NCBI GenBank assembly: GCA_052078155.1
Contig: JBQJBP010000001.1
Span: forward strand, 186,001 to 250,000
Direction of reading: 5' to 3'
DNA: 64,000 bases
Source of the DNA: CAXBMB01 sp052078155
GTDB taxonomy: Bacteria > Pseudomonadota > Alphaproteobacteria > Kiloniellales > DSM-21159
The notes beneath the pieces were generated by a model. That model did no database searches. It saw only the letters and a program-made list of their open reading frames with translations, and had not been told where the DNA came from. The translations under genes and the position numbers were made by a program. Shown piece by piece: positions 52,825 to 61,298 of the stretch (position 1 is the stretch's first letter; each line of letters starts with the position of its first letter).

Positions 52825-53183
52825 AACTCGGAGACAAGGCAACTGTTAAACGCAGCTACAGCCGGGCAGATCTTCAGGCTTTTGAGGCTCTGGCAGGACA
52901 AGACGGCGACGGCTTGGAAGCTGTGCCCGGACCATTGATCGGCGGGCTCTTTTCCTACTTGCTGGGGGTCGAACTGCCTGGATTTGGCACCAACTACCTG
53001 AAACAGGAACTGCAGTTTCTGGAACCGGCCCCTCTTGATCAGGAACTGACGGCCACCGTGGAGATCTCACGCCTGCGCCCGGAAAAGAACCTGGTGGATC
53101 TGGTCACACGTTGCTGGCGGGCCGATGGCACTCTGGTCTGTCAGGGGCGGGCCCTCGTTCTGGCCAGAGCTAAATCGGCTTAG
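52821..53183 (+). CDS. Hot-dog-fold MaoC-like protein lacking the catalytic motif, second of a pair
   Basis: A 120-residue hot-dog-like protein. The region FEALAGQDGDGLEAVPGPLIGGLFSYLLGVELPG aligns with the MaoC helix, but the G-D-x-N-P-x-H catalytic signature is absent. The strand FGTNYLKQELQFLEPAPLDQELTATVEI is typical of the fold. It starts at the ATG at 52821, overlapping the preceding stop (ATGA). It may be the non-catalytic partner of a heterodimer with the first MaoC protein, as known for other split hydratases; this is inference. Confidence 0.75.
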   Translation: MKLGDKATVKRSYSRADLQAFEALAGQDGDGLEAVPGPLIGGLFSYLLGVELPGFGTNYLKQELQFLEPAPLDQELTATVEISRLRPEKNLVDLVTRCWRADGTLVCQGRALVLARAKSA

Positions 53184-53219
53184 AGCAGGATCGCTGTGCC
53201 CGACCAGGCTTGCCTGGGC

Positions 53220-55004
53220 TCAGAAAGGCCAGAAAAAGGGAATCACGAAAGAAGCGGTCAGCCAGAGCAGGATATCCAGCGGCAGGCCGATCTTCAGGAA
53301 GTCACTGAAACGATAGCCGGCAGCGCCGTATACAAAGGTGTTGGTCTGATAGCCGATGGGGGTGGCGAAAGAGGCGCTGGCGGCAAACATGACGGCAATG
53401 GCAAAGGGGCGGGGATCCACCCCCATCTGATGAGCCACCGCCACAGCAATGGGCGTCAGCAAGAGAGCTGCCGCATTGTTGGAAATCATTTCAGTGGTGA
53501 CCAGCGTCAGCAGGTAGATCAGCGACAGGGTGACGAAGGGCCCCAGACCGGAGACTAGCTGCACAAGGTGATCGACCACCAGGGCCGCTGCACCCGTCTT
53601 TTCCATGGCCACCGACAGGGCCAGCATGCCGAAAATCAGCATGATGATGCGCCACTCGATGGATTTATAGGCTTCTTCTCCTTCAATGCAGCCACCCAGA
53701 GTCACCACGGCGGCCGCCGTTAAGGCCAGGGCGGCAATGGGGTAGAGGCCCAGCCCGGCCAGCACCATCACCCCCAGAACCGCCGCGACGGCGATGGGCG
53801 CTCTGTGGCGCTTGTAGGGACGGCTGCGTGGCTCCATCAGGTTGGTGATGTCCTGACTTTCAAACAGCCGCTGCAGGCCTTCTGCTGGGCCTTCCATGAG
53901 GAGCGTGTCGCCGAAGTTCAGGCGGACCGTCTCGAAGTTGCCTTTCAAGTTTTCATCGTGGCGGTGCACGGCCCGGATGTAGACGCCGTAACGACGCCGG
54001 AGGTTCTGGTCGGCGATGCGCTGGCCCACAAGGCGGGAGCGGGGGCCGATAATGCCTTCAACGGAGCGCATGGAGCGGGTGGAGATGGTTTCCAGCTCGG
54101 GGTTTTGCTCCAGGGCAGCAAAGCTGACGCTGCCATCGTCACTCAGGCCCAGTACTTCGCCGGAAGAGGTGCGGAAAACGATGCGGTCCCCGCTTTGCAG
54201 CACAAGACTGTCCAGTTCATGGCGCATGGAGGCTTCGTCACGCAGGACATCAATCACCCGGGCGGTGCGGGCTTTGGCAAAGGGGGCTTTGTCCAGAGTT
54301 TTCCCGATCAGCGGGGAATCGTGAGGTATCAGGACCTCAGTGAGGAATTTCCGCTGCACGACGCCGGACAACAGGGAACTGAGCGTATCCCGTTCCGGCA
54401 ACAGGTGCCGTCCGATCAGCAGCATGTAGACTATGCCCACGGCCCCGAGAATCCCGGCTGCCAGGGTCATTTCGAACATACCGATGGCGGCCAGGCCTGA
54501 CTTCTGCACCACCCCGTCCACCAGAATGTTGGTTGAGGTGCCGATCAGGGTGGTCATGCCGCCAAAAATCGCGGCGTAGGAGAGGGGAATGAGGAACTTT
54601 GACGGTGTGGAGTTCATCTGTCGGGCCAAGGCTATGACCACAGGGGTCAGAATGACCACCACCGGCGTGTTGTTGATGAAGGCTGAGGCGATCATGACCA
54701 CGGCCATCAGCAGGCCAATGGTGACGCCGGGTGAAAAATGGGCCGCCCGGGTCATGGCCTGCCCCATGGCATCGATGACGCCTGTTCTCTCCAACGCCGC
54801 CGACAGCACGAACATACAGCCGACCGTAATGGGGGCAGGGTTGCTGAAGACACCCAGCACTTCCGGGGCAGATAGAATCCCTGTCATGAGCAGAAAGCCC
54901 ACCGCACCCATCACCACCACATCGGGAGAGAACTTCTCCCAGACGAAGGCAGCAAAAACCACCACCACCAGTGCCAGTACCACTGTAATCTTCAGTTCTT
55001 CCAT
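53220..55004 (-). CDS. SLC13/DASS-family transporter with two TrkA-C domains
   Basis: A 594-residue sodium/anion symporter-like membrane protein. Two hydrophobic halves with SNP-like repeats (INNTPVVVILTPVVIALARQ; ISNNAAALLLTPIAVAVAHQ) flank a central cytoplasmic insert of about 200 residues carrying two TrkA-C domains (LIPHDSPLIGKTL, GPRSRLVGQRIADQNLRRRYG). Relatives carry sulfate, dicarboxylates or act as citrate carriers; the substrate is uncertain. I place the start at the ATG at 55004 because the upstream 43 residues are polar and Cys-rich and do not match the family. It converges with the acyl-CoA operon, 36 bases away. Confidence 0.88.
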   Translation of the reverse strand: MEELKITVVLALVVVVFAAFVWEKFSPDVVVMGAVGFLLMTGILSAPEVLGVFSNPAPITVGCMFVLSAALERTGVIDAMGQAMTRAAHFSPGVTIGLLMAVVMIASAFINNTPVVVILTPVVIALARQMNSTPSKFLIPLSYAAIFGGMTTLIGTSTNILVDGVVQKSGLAAIGMFEMTLAAGILGAVGIVYMLLIGRHLLPERDTLSSLLSGVVQRKFLTEVLIPHDSPLIGKTLDKAPFAKARTARVIDVLRDEASMRHELDSLVLQSGDRIVFRTSSGEVLGLSDDGSVSFAALEQNPELETISTRSMRSVEGIIGPRSRLVGQRIADQNLRRRYGVYIRAVHRHDENLKGNFETVRLNFGDTLLMEGPAEGLQRLFESQDITNLMEPRSRPYKRHRAPIAVAAVLGVMVLAGLGLYPIAALALTAAAVVTLGGCIEGEEAYKSIEWRIIMLIFGMLALSVAMEKTGAAALVVDHLVQLVSGLGPFVTLSLIYLLTLVTTEMISNNAAALLLTPIAVAVAHQMGVDPRPFAIAVMFAASASFATPIGYQTNTFVYGAAGYRFSDFLKIGLPLDILLWLTASFVIPFFWPF

Positions 55005-55138
55005 GGCGACTGACCGGACCCCTGATTTTGCGCGCTTTGTTGTTTCAATGGTCTTGCAGAACAGACAAACAAGCAAGCGCCTCTGCTGTTGTGCAGGTGT
55101 TTCGCCCGCAAAAGCCCCACCTGTAAACCTCACCCCTT

Positions 55139-55275
55139 AGAGCATGACAGCTTGGGTTTGAAACGCATTGCGCTCGTACCTCGTCCATGGCCCCTCTTGC
55201 TGTGCTTTGAGACTGAGGCAAAACCACAGTTCAAGCTTTAGCACGTCGTTAGTTCACACAAACCGATTTGATTCC
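55139..55275 (+). repeat. Dispersed intergenic repeat, copy D
   Basis: A 137-base copy from AGAGCATGACAGCTTG to AAACCGATTTGATTCC. The internal block TTGAAACGCATTGCGCTCG corresponds to the GAAGCGCTTTGCGCTTT block of copy E. The right end has drifted from the consensus in its last bases. Confidence 0.75.
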
Positions 55276-55675
55276 AGCGGCAGGCTTAACAGGAAGGTTG
55301 AGCATCGACAATGACTTGTCTGCCTTCAGGCCTGTGTTGTCAGGAACAAACTCAAAACAATCCGGAGGATCGCCTCCAGGCATTCTGGCTTGCCTCGGCA
55401 GCGATGCAGAACCACCAAACGATTGAATCTGGCCTGCCAGCGGTGCCTGGGCCCAAACAGTCTTTGGAGCTCTTTGCAAAGGGATTTTGTCTGAGGGCCA
55501 CGGGCTCCGGAGGGCTGTCGGGAGACAGCCAGCGGCTGGTCGTTTTTGAGTTTCTTAAGTGGACCAACTTAAATGAACCAACCCTAGGCAAAAGGTAAAA
55601 TGATGGTATTATTAGATATGAATTTCCAGATCGCTTTGATTTGGTGGCAGTAACTGGTTCCAGAAAGGGGAGCCT
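55276..55675. other. Gap between repeat D and the PAS gene
   Basis: These 400 bases contain no supported gene. Small hairpins are possible (for example GGAGGATCGCCTCC near 55365). AT-rich sequence at about 55590-55640 may hold the promoter of the PAS-domain gene. Confidence 0.4.
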
Positions 55676-56275
55676 GTGGTCAATTTTTCATTCCGCAAGG
55701 ACCTTGCGGAACCTGAAGACTCCTACCTTTGGGATCTGGCGAAGCGATTGGCGGGGGACGACCTCACTGCTTGTCATAGCCTGATGACGGCTTTGGGCTG
55801 CCCGGAACCAGAACTGATCTGGTCGCCCGGTGATGAAGATCTTCGTGCCAAAAAACTGAAAGAAACTCTCGATTGGTGGAAAGCCCTGCCGGTCGAAGCT
55901 GGTGGCATGCCTGACCCCTCGAACATCAGTCCCTTTGATCTGGGGGCTGTGTTGGGGTTTGTCTCGCTGCTGGATGTGCAAAAGGCCGGGGAAGATTTCC
56001 GGTATCGTCTTTACGGCACCCAGACCGGCGAAGCGGCTGATATGGAGTTTACCGGGAAACTGGTCTCTGAAATCGCAACACCCGTCCGTTTCTTCTTCAT
56101 GGTCAACTATCGGGCCATTCTGACACGGAAAGAACCACTCTTTACCGCCCATACACCGCCCTATCACATCCGGGCAACAGGCTGGTATCGCCTGATTTTG
56201 CCGTTTTCTGGTGGCGAGGATGTTGAGCGGCTTTTGGTGACGATAGTTCCCTGTGATCCTCAGCAAAGAGACTGA
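55676..56275 (+). CDS. PAS-domain protein, PAS_5 type
   Basis: A 199-residue soluble protein. The region from about residue 75 (WWKALPVEAGGMPDPSNISPFDLGAVLGFVSLLDVQ to LVTIVPCD) matches the PAS_5 family common in alphaproteobacteria, including the FRYRLYGTQTGEAADMEFTGK segment. There is no kinase, cyclase or DNA-binding domain. The GTG at 55676 follows AAAGGGGAG. Such stand-alone PAS proteins probably sense small ligands and act through a partner; none is evident nearby. Confidence 0.85.
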   Translation: MVNFSFRKDLAEPEDSYLWDLAKRLAGDDLTACHSLMTALGCPEPELIWSPGDEDLRAKKLKETLDWWKALPVEAGGMPDPSNISPFDLGAVLGFVSLLDVQKAGEDFRYRLYGTQTGEAADMEFTGKLVSEIATPVRFFFMVNYRAILTRKEPLFTAHTPPYHIRATGWYRLILPFSGGEDVERLLVTIVPCDPQQRD

Positions 56276-56581
56276 GCCTTGTCTAAGGGGGTGCGACCCA
56301 ACCTCAGTTGAGGGGGGGAGATCCGCTTAGGGCAGGGCGGTCTGGCTCGATGCGGTTTGCGCCTGCGCCTGTCTCCCTAATCTTCCTGATTTAGCACTGA
56401 GAATTGGTTTCGCGCCGGAAGCCTTTCCTGCCTGAAGTGTTTCTCACCCGATGTATTTCCCGCCTGTGGCACCGGTTAAGTTCAGTTGCCTCAGGGCTCT
56501 GGTGTCCGGTAAGACAGGGCAGTGGGATCGGCGGTGTCAGGGACTGCGGCCTGACCGGAAGCAAGACTGCTGTGGGGGCTT
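56276..56581. other. Gap between the PAS gene and an orphan ORF
   Basis: No gene, repeat or clear terminator is seen in these 306 bases. Short open frames are present on both strands without recognisable products. Confidence 0.35.
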
Positions 56582-57112
56582 GTGATTTGCCTTGTGGTCC
56601 CGGCTGCGTCATCTTCTTCAGCGCGTTTGGTGCAGGAGAGGGCGTCAAAAGCTGAGGAACTGAGAGGGTTCTGTGGGCTCTGGCTTCATGAGGTTTGGTC
56701 TTTGATATCAAGTATCTTAAGTCTGTTCGGTCGTTCCAAGGAACGGGAGTTACTGGACCATCAACTCTTTGCTTTTGGAGTAGAGCCACGCGGTTTGTCG
56801 GATGCTCTCAAACTGACGTTGTTGAGGTTGATGAAAGCCCATCGTGAGCAAGACGGCGTTGATGATGCAGGCAGGCCAACACAGATTTATCGTGAAGAAG
56901 ACGTCAGGAGAGTTGCCGGCCTTTTTGCCTATTGCCTGATGGGGTCGAAAGCATTTGCAGAGAGCAATTCGGCACCTACCGGGCAGGAAATGGAAGCCAG
57001 GCTGTCGGCTACCCTGCTGGCACCGGAAAGCCTGGACGCACAGATTCTGCTTCTGGCCCTTCACAGTGGTATGGCTGATGACGCAATTGCAGAGCAGTTT
57101 GACTGGGAATAA
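56582..57112 (+). CDS. Hypothetical protein, start uncertain
   Basis: An orphan frame of 176 codons from a GTG. The first 40 residues look non-coding in composition, and a TTG at 56702 (LISSILSLFGRSKERELLDHQ) is a more likely start, giving about 136 residues. From there the protein is helical and acidic, with LSDALKLTLLRLMKAHREQDG, a DVRRVAGLFAYCLMGSKAF segment and an end DDAIAEQFDWE. I do not recognise a family. No good ribosome binding site is visible. It lies between the PAS gene and repeat copy E. Confidence 0.45.
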   Translation: MICLVVPAASSSSARLVQERASKAEELRGFCGLWLHEVWSLISSILSLFGRSKERELLDHQLFAFGVEPRGLSDALKLTLLRLMKAHREQDGVDDAGRPTQIYREEDVRRVAGLFAYCLMGSKAFAESNSAPTGQEMEARLSATLLAPESLDAQILLLALHSGMADDAIAEQFDWE

Positions 57113-57166
57113 GGCTCTGTGAGAGGCCTGGAGCCAAAGCGCTTCTCGCGACACCGGTCCTGGCCC

Positions 57167-57298
57167 AGAGCATGGTCGATTGAGTATGAAGCGCTTTGCG
57201 CTTTCACCTAAACCGTGGACCATCCTCCAGAACACTGAAAAGAGTTTCACGCTTCAAGTGTTGTTACGCAGTGAGTCCGCTGTAACCGATTTGACCCT
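57167..57298 (+). repeat. Dispersed intergenic repeat, copy E
   Basis: A 132-base copy from AGAGCATGGTCGATTG to TAACCGATTTGACCCT. The blocks TGAAGCGCTTTGCGCTTTC and GACCATCCTCCAGAAC match copy C on the other strand. It lies downstream of the first RTX gene and its terminator. Confidence 0.8.
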
Positions 57299-57336
57299 AA
57301 AGCGAGTTCCAGGCCTATCGAAAAGGCTCAAGCAAA

Positions 57337-57378
57337 GAAAAAGCCCGCCCCGTTTGATGAAAAACGAGATGGGCTTTT
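57337..57378 (-). terminator. Terminator after the first RTX gene
   Basis: AAAAGCCC pairs with GGGCTTTT, with a longer imperfect interior (GCCCCGTTT / AAACGAGAT). On the minus strand it is followed by TTTTTCTTTG. It lies 36 bases beyond the stop of the 1294-residue RTX gene. Confidence 0.85.
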
Positions 57379-57413
57379 CTGTTTCCGGGCGTCAGATTGC
57401 CAGACAGTGAGGG

Positions 57414-60400
57414 TTAAAGGCCGAGGAAGCGGTCTGTGTTGTCATCCCACTTAAAGGTGCTACCGTCGGTAATCTGCAGGCAATTGATGTCGCCGTATGA
57501 GAAGGCAATGGTGCCATCTATGGCCCCGCCGGCATCCAGTCCGTCTGCCACCTGAATGGTCACGATTTCAGCGACGTCGTTGTAATCGATGATCAGGTCA
57601 GAGGCTTCAACAGAGTCATTTACCGGGCTGCCATTGTAGCCGTAGAAGAAGCGAATGGCGTTGTCCCCGTCGGAATCGATAACGAAGTCTGTGCCATCGC
57701 CACGTCCGAAATAGAAGCCATCATCGCCCAGGCCACCGCGCAGGGTATCGTTGTCGGCACCGCCATAGATGTAGTCGATGTCGTCGCCGCCATAGATCTG
57801 ATCTTTACCGGCACCGCCATAAACCCAGTCGTCACCGTCACCAGCCAGGATGGTATCGTCGCCATCGCCCCACAAGGAGATGACGTCGTTTCCTTCACCG
57901 GCATCCAGATGCAGGCTGGTATCACCGGCAAAGACCCGGTCGCCGATGATGAAGTCATCGCCACCGCGCAGCAGGACTTTTTCGAATCCGCCGTTGGCTT
58001 CTTCACCGCCACCCATCATGGCGTGGTCCATGATGACGGTATCGTTGCCATCCCAGGCCATCAGAACATCTTCTTCACCAAGGCCGCCGCGAATGGCCAG
58101 ATCCTTGCTGTCCCAATAAATGGTGTCGTTGCCGCTGCCACCGTACTGGTAGTCTTCCCCGACTGAGCCGTTGATTACGTCATTGCCGGCACCGCCGGTC
58201 AGGCTGTCGTTGCCGGAATAGCCCATCAGGGTGTCATCGTTGCTGCCGCCGGCCAGCGTGTCGTTACCAGACCCGCCGTAGAGTTTTTCCTGGCCAGCAC
58301 CACCAATGATTTCATCGTCACCGCCGCCGCCATGGGCAATCACAGTGCCGGTGGACAGGGAGGTAATGGTGATCTTGTCGTCACCGTCGCTGTTGTTTTC
58401 TTTGTAGGTGCTGCCAAAGGTATCATCACCGAAAAGCTCAGCAACAGAACTGCCGGACAGTTGGGTGAAATTGAGGACATCGTTGTCAGCACCACCGGCC
58501 ATGGCGGCGTAGTTGTCGACATCAACGGCGCCTTTGAGAGTGTCCTCACCTTCGCCACCGAACATGTGAATTTCATCACCGCCCGCGATGGTGTCGATCA
58601 GGCGGTCGTCGCCTTTGTCGCCCCAAAGGGTGTTCTCGCCAGCTTCACCCAGCAGCGTATCGTCACCGGATCCGCCGCGCAGGGAATCGTTGCCTACGCC
58701 GGACACGACACTGTCGTTGTCACCGCCGCCCAGAAGGGTGTCGTCGCCTTCATTGCCGAAGATGGTGTCATTGCCACCTTCGCCCATGATCAGGTCATTG
58801 TTTTCGGCGACAGGGGGGGCAACGCTGCCGATCCACTTGTCGGTAAGGTAATCGTTGACGTCGTCTACCTCTGTGGTGTCGAGAGCCTGGTTCCACTGCA
58901 GCACCTCGCCGATCATGCCTTCAAAGTCATAATCGGCATTCTTGCCATCCTTCAGCTTGCCGCCGTTGATGGGGTTCAGCGTCTCACCATAGATATCGCC
59001 AACACCGATTCCGCTGTCGTGCTTTTTCATCACATCAACAGAAAACTCGGTGTCTTCCAGGGTGCCATTGACATAGCCCGAGAAGAAACGGTCTGACAGG
59101 CTGTTGGCGGTTGCATCATGCACCAGCACGACCGAATAGGACGTGTTGGCCGTAACAGGCCCCAGGTTCAGCGTTTTGACTTTTCCTCCAGAACCACTCC
59201 AGTCTTTGTGGAAAGCGGAGGCATAGAGCGTGCCGTTTACGATAACAAGGTTGTAGCCTTTGTCCTTGGAACCCTGTTCGTAAATGATCTGGGTTCCAGA
59301 CACCGAATCACCGGTATCAAAGGAGAAAGCCATGGATTTTTCTGGGTAGGAGCTGGCTTTGTTGATGGCGTTGTCCGACCAGTATTTGAACTCTCCATTG
59401 CCGTTGGAGAAATTCATGGCGTCATTGCCGTTCATGGCGCCACTGGAAATGGTCGGCTTTGTGCCGCTGGCCCAGAAGTAGTCCTTGATGGTGTCTGTCG
59501 TGTCGTACCAGCTGTAGACGGTGCTGCCGTCTGACGGGTTGTCACCTGTATCGCCGTCGCCGTCGACATCGGTTGCGTCCAGCTGGAAAACATCTGGTGT
59601 CACCGGAACGTCAGAATCACCTCCGCCCCCGCTGCCGGTGTCTGAGGCAACATCTCCGTAGAGCAGATCATCGCCACCATCGCCGTCGATGGTGTCGTTG
59701 CCTTCATTACCAAAGATCGTATCGTCGCCGTCGCCGCCTGTAGGCAGGGAATAGTAATCCATGCCGGAGGGGTTATCGACCAGCGTCAGATCCAGGCCGG
59801 TATCCGAGAGGTTCTGATAAAAATTCCCAGAGTCCAGAATGTCACCATCGGTAAAGCTGGAACTGACTTCCACACCATGAGAGCCGTAGTTCTCATAGTA
59901 TGTCAGTTCAAACTCATAAACGCCCTCTTCAAAGGTGCCGCTTTGAGTGGTGGTGTTGAATGACCGGGGGGTGCTGTACTCAGAAAAAGTCTGTCCGCCG
60001 ATAGACAGGCTGTAGCCGTCATCAGAACCAACGGTAATGTCGTGGGTGCCGGCAGGAATGTAGATGTAGCCCTTGAAAACAAACACCATGGTCTGAACAT
60101 CAAGGGTTTCTGCAGCAGGGTCAGACAAAGAGGAGGTGTCACTTCCCAGGAACTGGGAAATGCTGTAGTCGCCCTTATCCGTGGACCCCTGAGGATAGTC
60201 CAGTGCCGTAGACACAAAGGTGTAGTCCGGAGACTTGCTGCCTACCAGAGCGTCGGCCTCGCCAATGTTCTGGAAGCCACTGGTGCCGACATAGATTTCG
60301 CTGACCAGACCGTTGCCGTTGGCAATGGTGGAGCCTTGATCACCGTCCCCTTCGGAACTGTTGGCATCACCATAGAGCACGTCATCGCCGACCTGGCCTT

Positions 60401-61298
60401 CGATGTAGTCGTCGCCGCCATCCCCAAGGACAGTGTCGTTGCCGACCATGCCCCAGATGGTGTCGTTACCGGCGCCGCCCCGCAGAGAGTCGTCGTCGCC
60501 TGTGCTGGTGTCGGACAGGTCGTAAAGGTAGACCTCGTCAATATAGGCACCGCGTCCGGCTTCGGTAGGTGTACCTGTGCTGATGAACTGAAGACTGGTT
60601 GTGGAGCCGGTTGCTGTGAAAGAAACCGTGTATTCCTGAAACTGCTCAGAAGAGTCGTTTGTGCCGTCGCGGGCTTCCGCAAGCACAGTCTGACCGTTGA
60701 TCAGAACTTCAAAGCTCGTGACGGTTTCGTCATATCCAGGCCGGGGGGCATAGAGGAACGTCAGGACGTAGTCATGACCTTCGGTCGTTGCCACATCCCG
60801 GAAGATGTCCGTTGCATCAGGAAAGGAACTGTTGCCACTGCCGGTGCCGCCGCCGGTTGCGTTGCCGGTGCCCGTACCGCTGCCAAACTCGTCTGCCGTG
60901 CCGGTTCCCGATCCAATGCCGTCAGTGGGGTCTTCGTTCAGTTCAACAGCGTTGCTGCCGTTGAACCCCTGACCCAAGCGCACTTCAATGGCTTCGTCGT
61001 TGGTGTACCAGCCGTTGTAAGGATCGTTGTAGAAGGCTGCAGCTGAATCGCTTTGAATGACCGAACCGTCGGAGCCGCTTGTGGAATCAAAACCGCTGTA
61101 GAAAACCAGCCCGCCGTCGCCAGCAATCTTGTCGCCCCCGGCGCCGCCAAAGACGGTATCCTTGTCGCCACCGCCAATCAGCAGATCGTTTCCGCCCAAC
61201 CCCTTGATGGAGTCGTCACCCCCCAGGCCCAGCGCAAGGTCAGAACCTTCCGAGCCGATCAGGGTGTTGTTGCCGTTGTCACCTACCAAGAATGCCAT
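57414..61298 (-). CDS. Large RTX protein with carbohydrate-binding-like, PA14-like and LamG-like domains
   Basis: A 1294-residue protein, probably secreted by a type I system and calcium-dependent. RTX nonapeptides (G-G-x-G-x-D) occur in blocks at about 1-62, 265-312, 520-550, 835-900 and 995-1240. Between them lie three globular domains: a galactose-binding-like beta domain (about 160-262, IFRDVATTEGHDYVLTFLYAP), a PA14-like domain (about 328-482, FVFKGYIYIPAGTHDITVGSDDGY) and a concanavalin/LamG-like domain (about 568-825, YSVVLVHDATANSLSDRFF). There is no N-terminal signal peptide; the C-terminus ends DDNTDRFLGL, shared in form with the neighbouring RTX protein. An adhesin or matrix role is likely; no protease or lipase site is seen. 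The ATG at 61298 has no obvious ribosome binding site. Confidence 0.88.
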   Translation of the reverse strand: MAFLVGDNGNNTLIGSEGSDLALGLGGDDSIKGLGGNDLLIGGGDKDTVFGGAGGDKIAGDGGLVFYSGFDSTSGSDGSVIQSDSAAAFYNDPYNGWYTNDEAIEVRLGQGFNGSNAVELNEDPTDGIGSGTGTADEFGSGTGTGNATGGGTGSGNSSFPDATDIFRDVATTEGHDYVLTFLYAPRPGYDETVTSFEVLINGQTVLAEARDGTNDSSEQFQEYTVSFTATGSTTSLQFISTGTPTEAGRGAYIDEVYLYDLSDTSTGDDDSLRGGAGNDTIWGMVGNDTVLGDGGDDYIEGQVGDDVLYGDANSSEGDGDQGSTIANGNGLVSEIYVGTSGFQNIGEADALVGSKSPDYTFVSTALDYPQGSTDKGDYSISQFLGSDTSSLSDPAAETLDVQTMVFVFKGYIYIPAGTHDITVGSDDGYSLSIGGQTFSEYSTPRSFNTTTQSGTFEEGVYEFELTYYENYGSHGVEVSSSFTDGDILDSGNFYQNLSDTGLDLTLVDNPSGMDYYSLPTGGDGDDTIFGNEGNDTIDGDGGDDLLYGDVASDTGSGGGGDSDVPVTPDVFQLDATDVDGDGDTGDNPSDGSTVYSWYDTTDTIKDYFWASGTKPTISSGAMNGNDAMNFSNGNGEFKYWSDNAINKASSYPEKSMAFSFDTGDSVSGTQIIYEQGSKDKGYNLVIVNGTLYASAFHKDWSGSGGKVKTLNLGPVTANTSYSVVLVHDATANSLSDRFFSGYVNGTLEDTEFSVDVMKKHDSGIGVGDIYGETLNPINGGKLKDGKNADYDFEGMIGEVLQWNQALDTTEVDDVNDYLTDKWIGSVAPPVAENNDLIMGEGGNDTIFGNEGDDTLLGGGDNDSVVSGVGNDSLRGGSGDDTLLGEAGENTLWGDKGDDRLIDTIAGGDEIHMFGGEGEDTLKGAVDVDNYAAMAGGADNDVLNFTQLSGSSVAELFGDDTFGSTYKENNSDGDDKITITSLSTGTVIAHGGGGDDEIIGGAGQEKLYGGSGNDTLAGGSNDDTLMGYSGNDSLTGGAGNDVINGSVGEDYQYGGSGNDTIYWDSKDLAIRGGLGEEDVLMAWDGNDTVIMDHAMMGGGEEANGGFEKVLLRGGDDFIIGDRVFAGDTSLHLDAGEGNDVISLWGDGDDTILAGDGDDWVYGGAGKDQIYGGDDIDYIYGGADNDTLRGGLGDDGFYFGRGDGTDFVIDSDGDNAIRFFYGYNGSPVNDSVEASDLIIDYNDVAEIVTIQVADGLDAGGAIDGTIAFSYGDINCLQITDGSTFKWDDNTDRFLGL

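Noticed and set aside
53177..53205. AGAGCAGGATCGCTGTGC just after the MaoC gene, like the left end of the repeat
   Set aside because: Only about 12 bases match, and the SLC13 gene ends immediately after; no internal block or right end.
58332..59096. Plus-strand frames inside the RTX gene (also 60042-61046)
   Set aside because: They are antisense images of the Gly/Asp-rich repeat coding sequence and contain only low-complexity Val/Ala/Gly strings.
57600..61290. Regularly spaced short DNA repeats that could suggest a CRISPR array
   Set aside because: The periodicity is about 27 bases and in frame with G-G-x-G-x-D nonapeptides. There are no unique spacers of constant length, and no cas genes.
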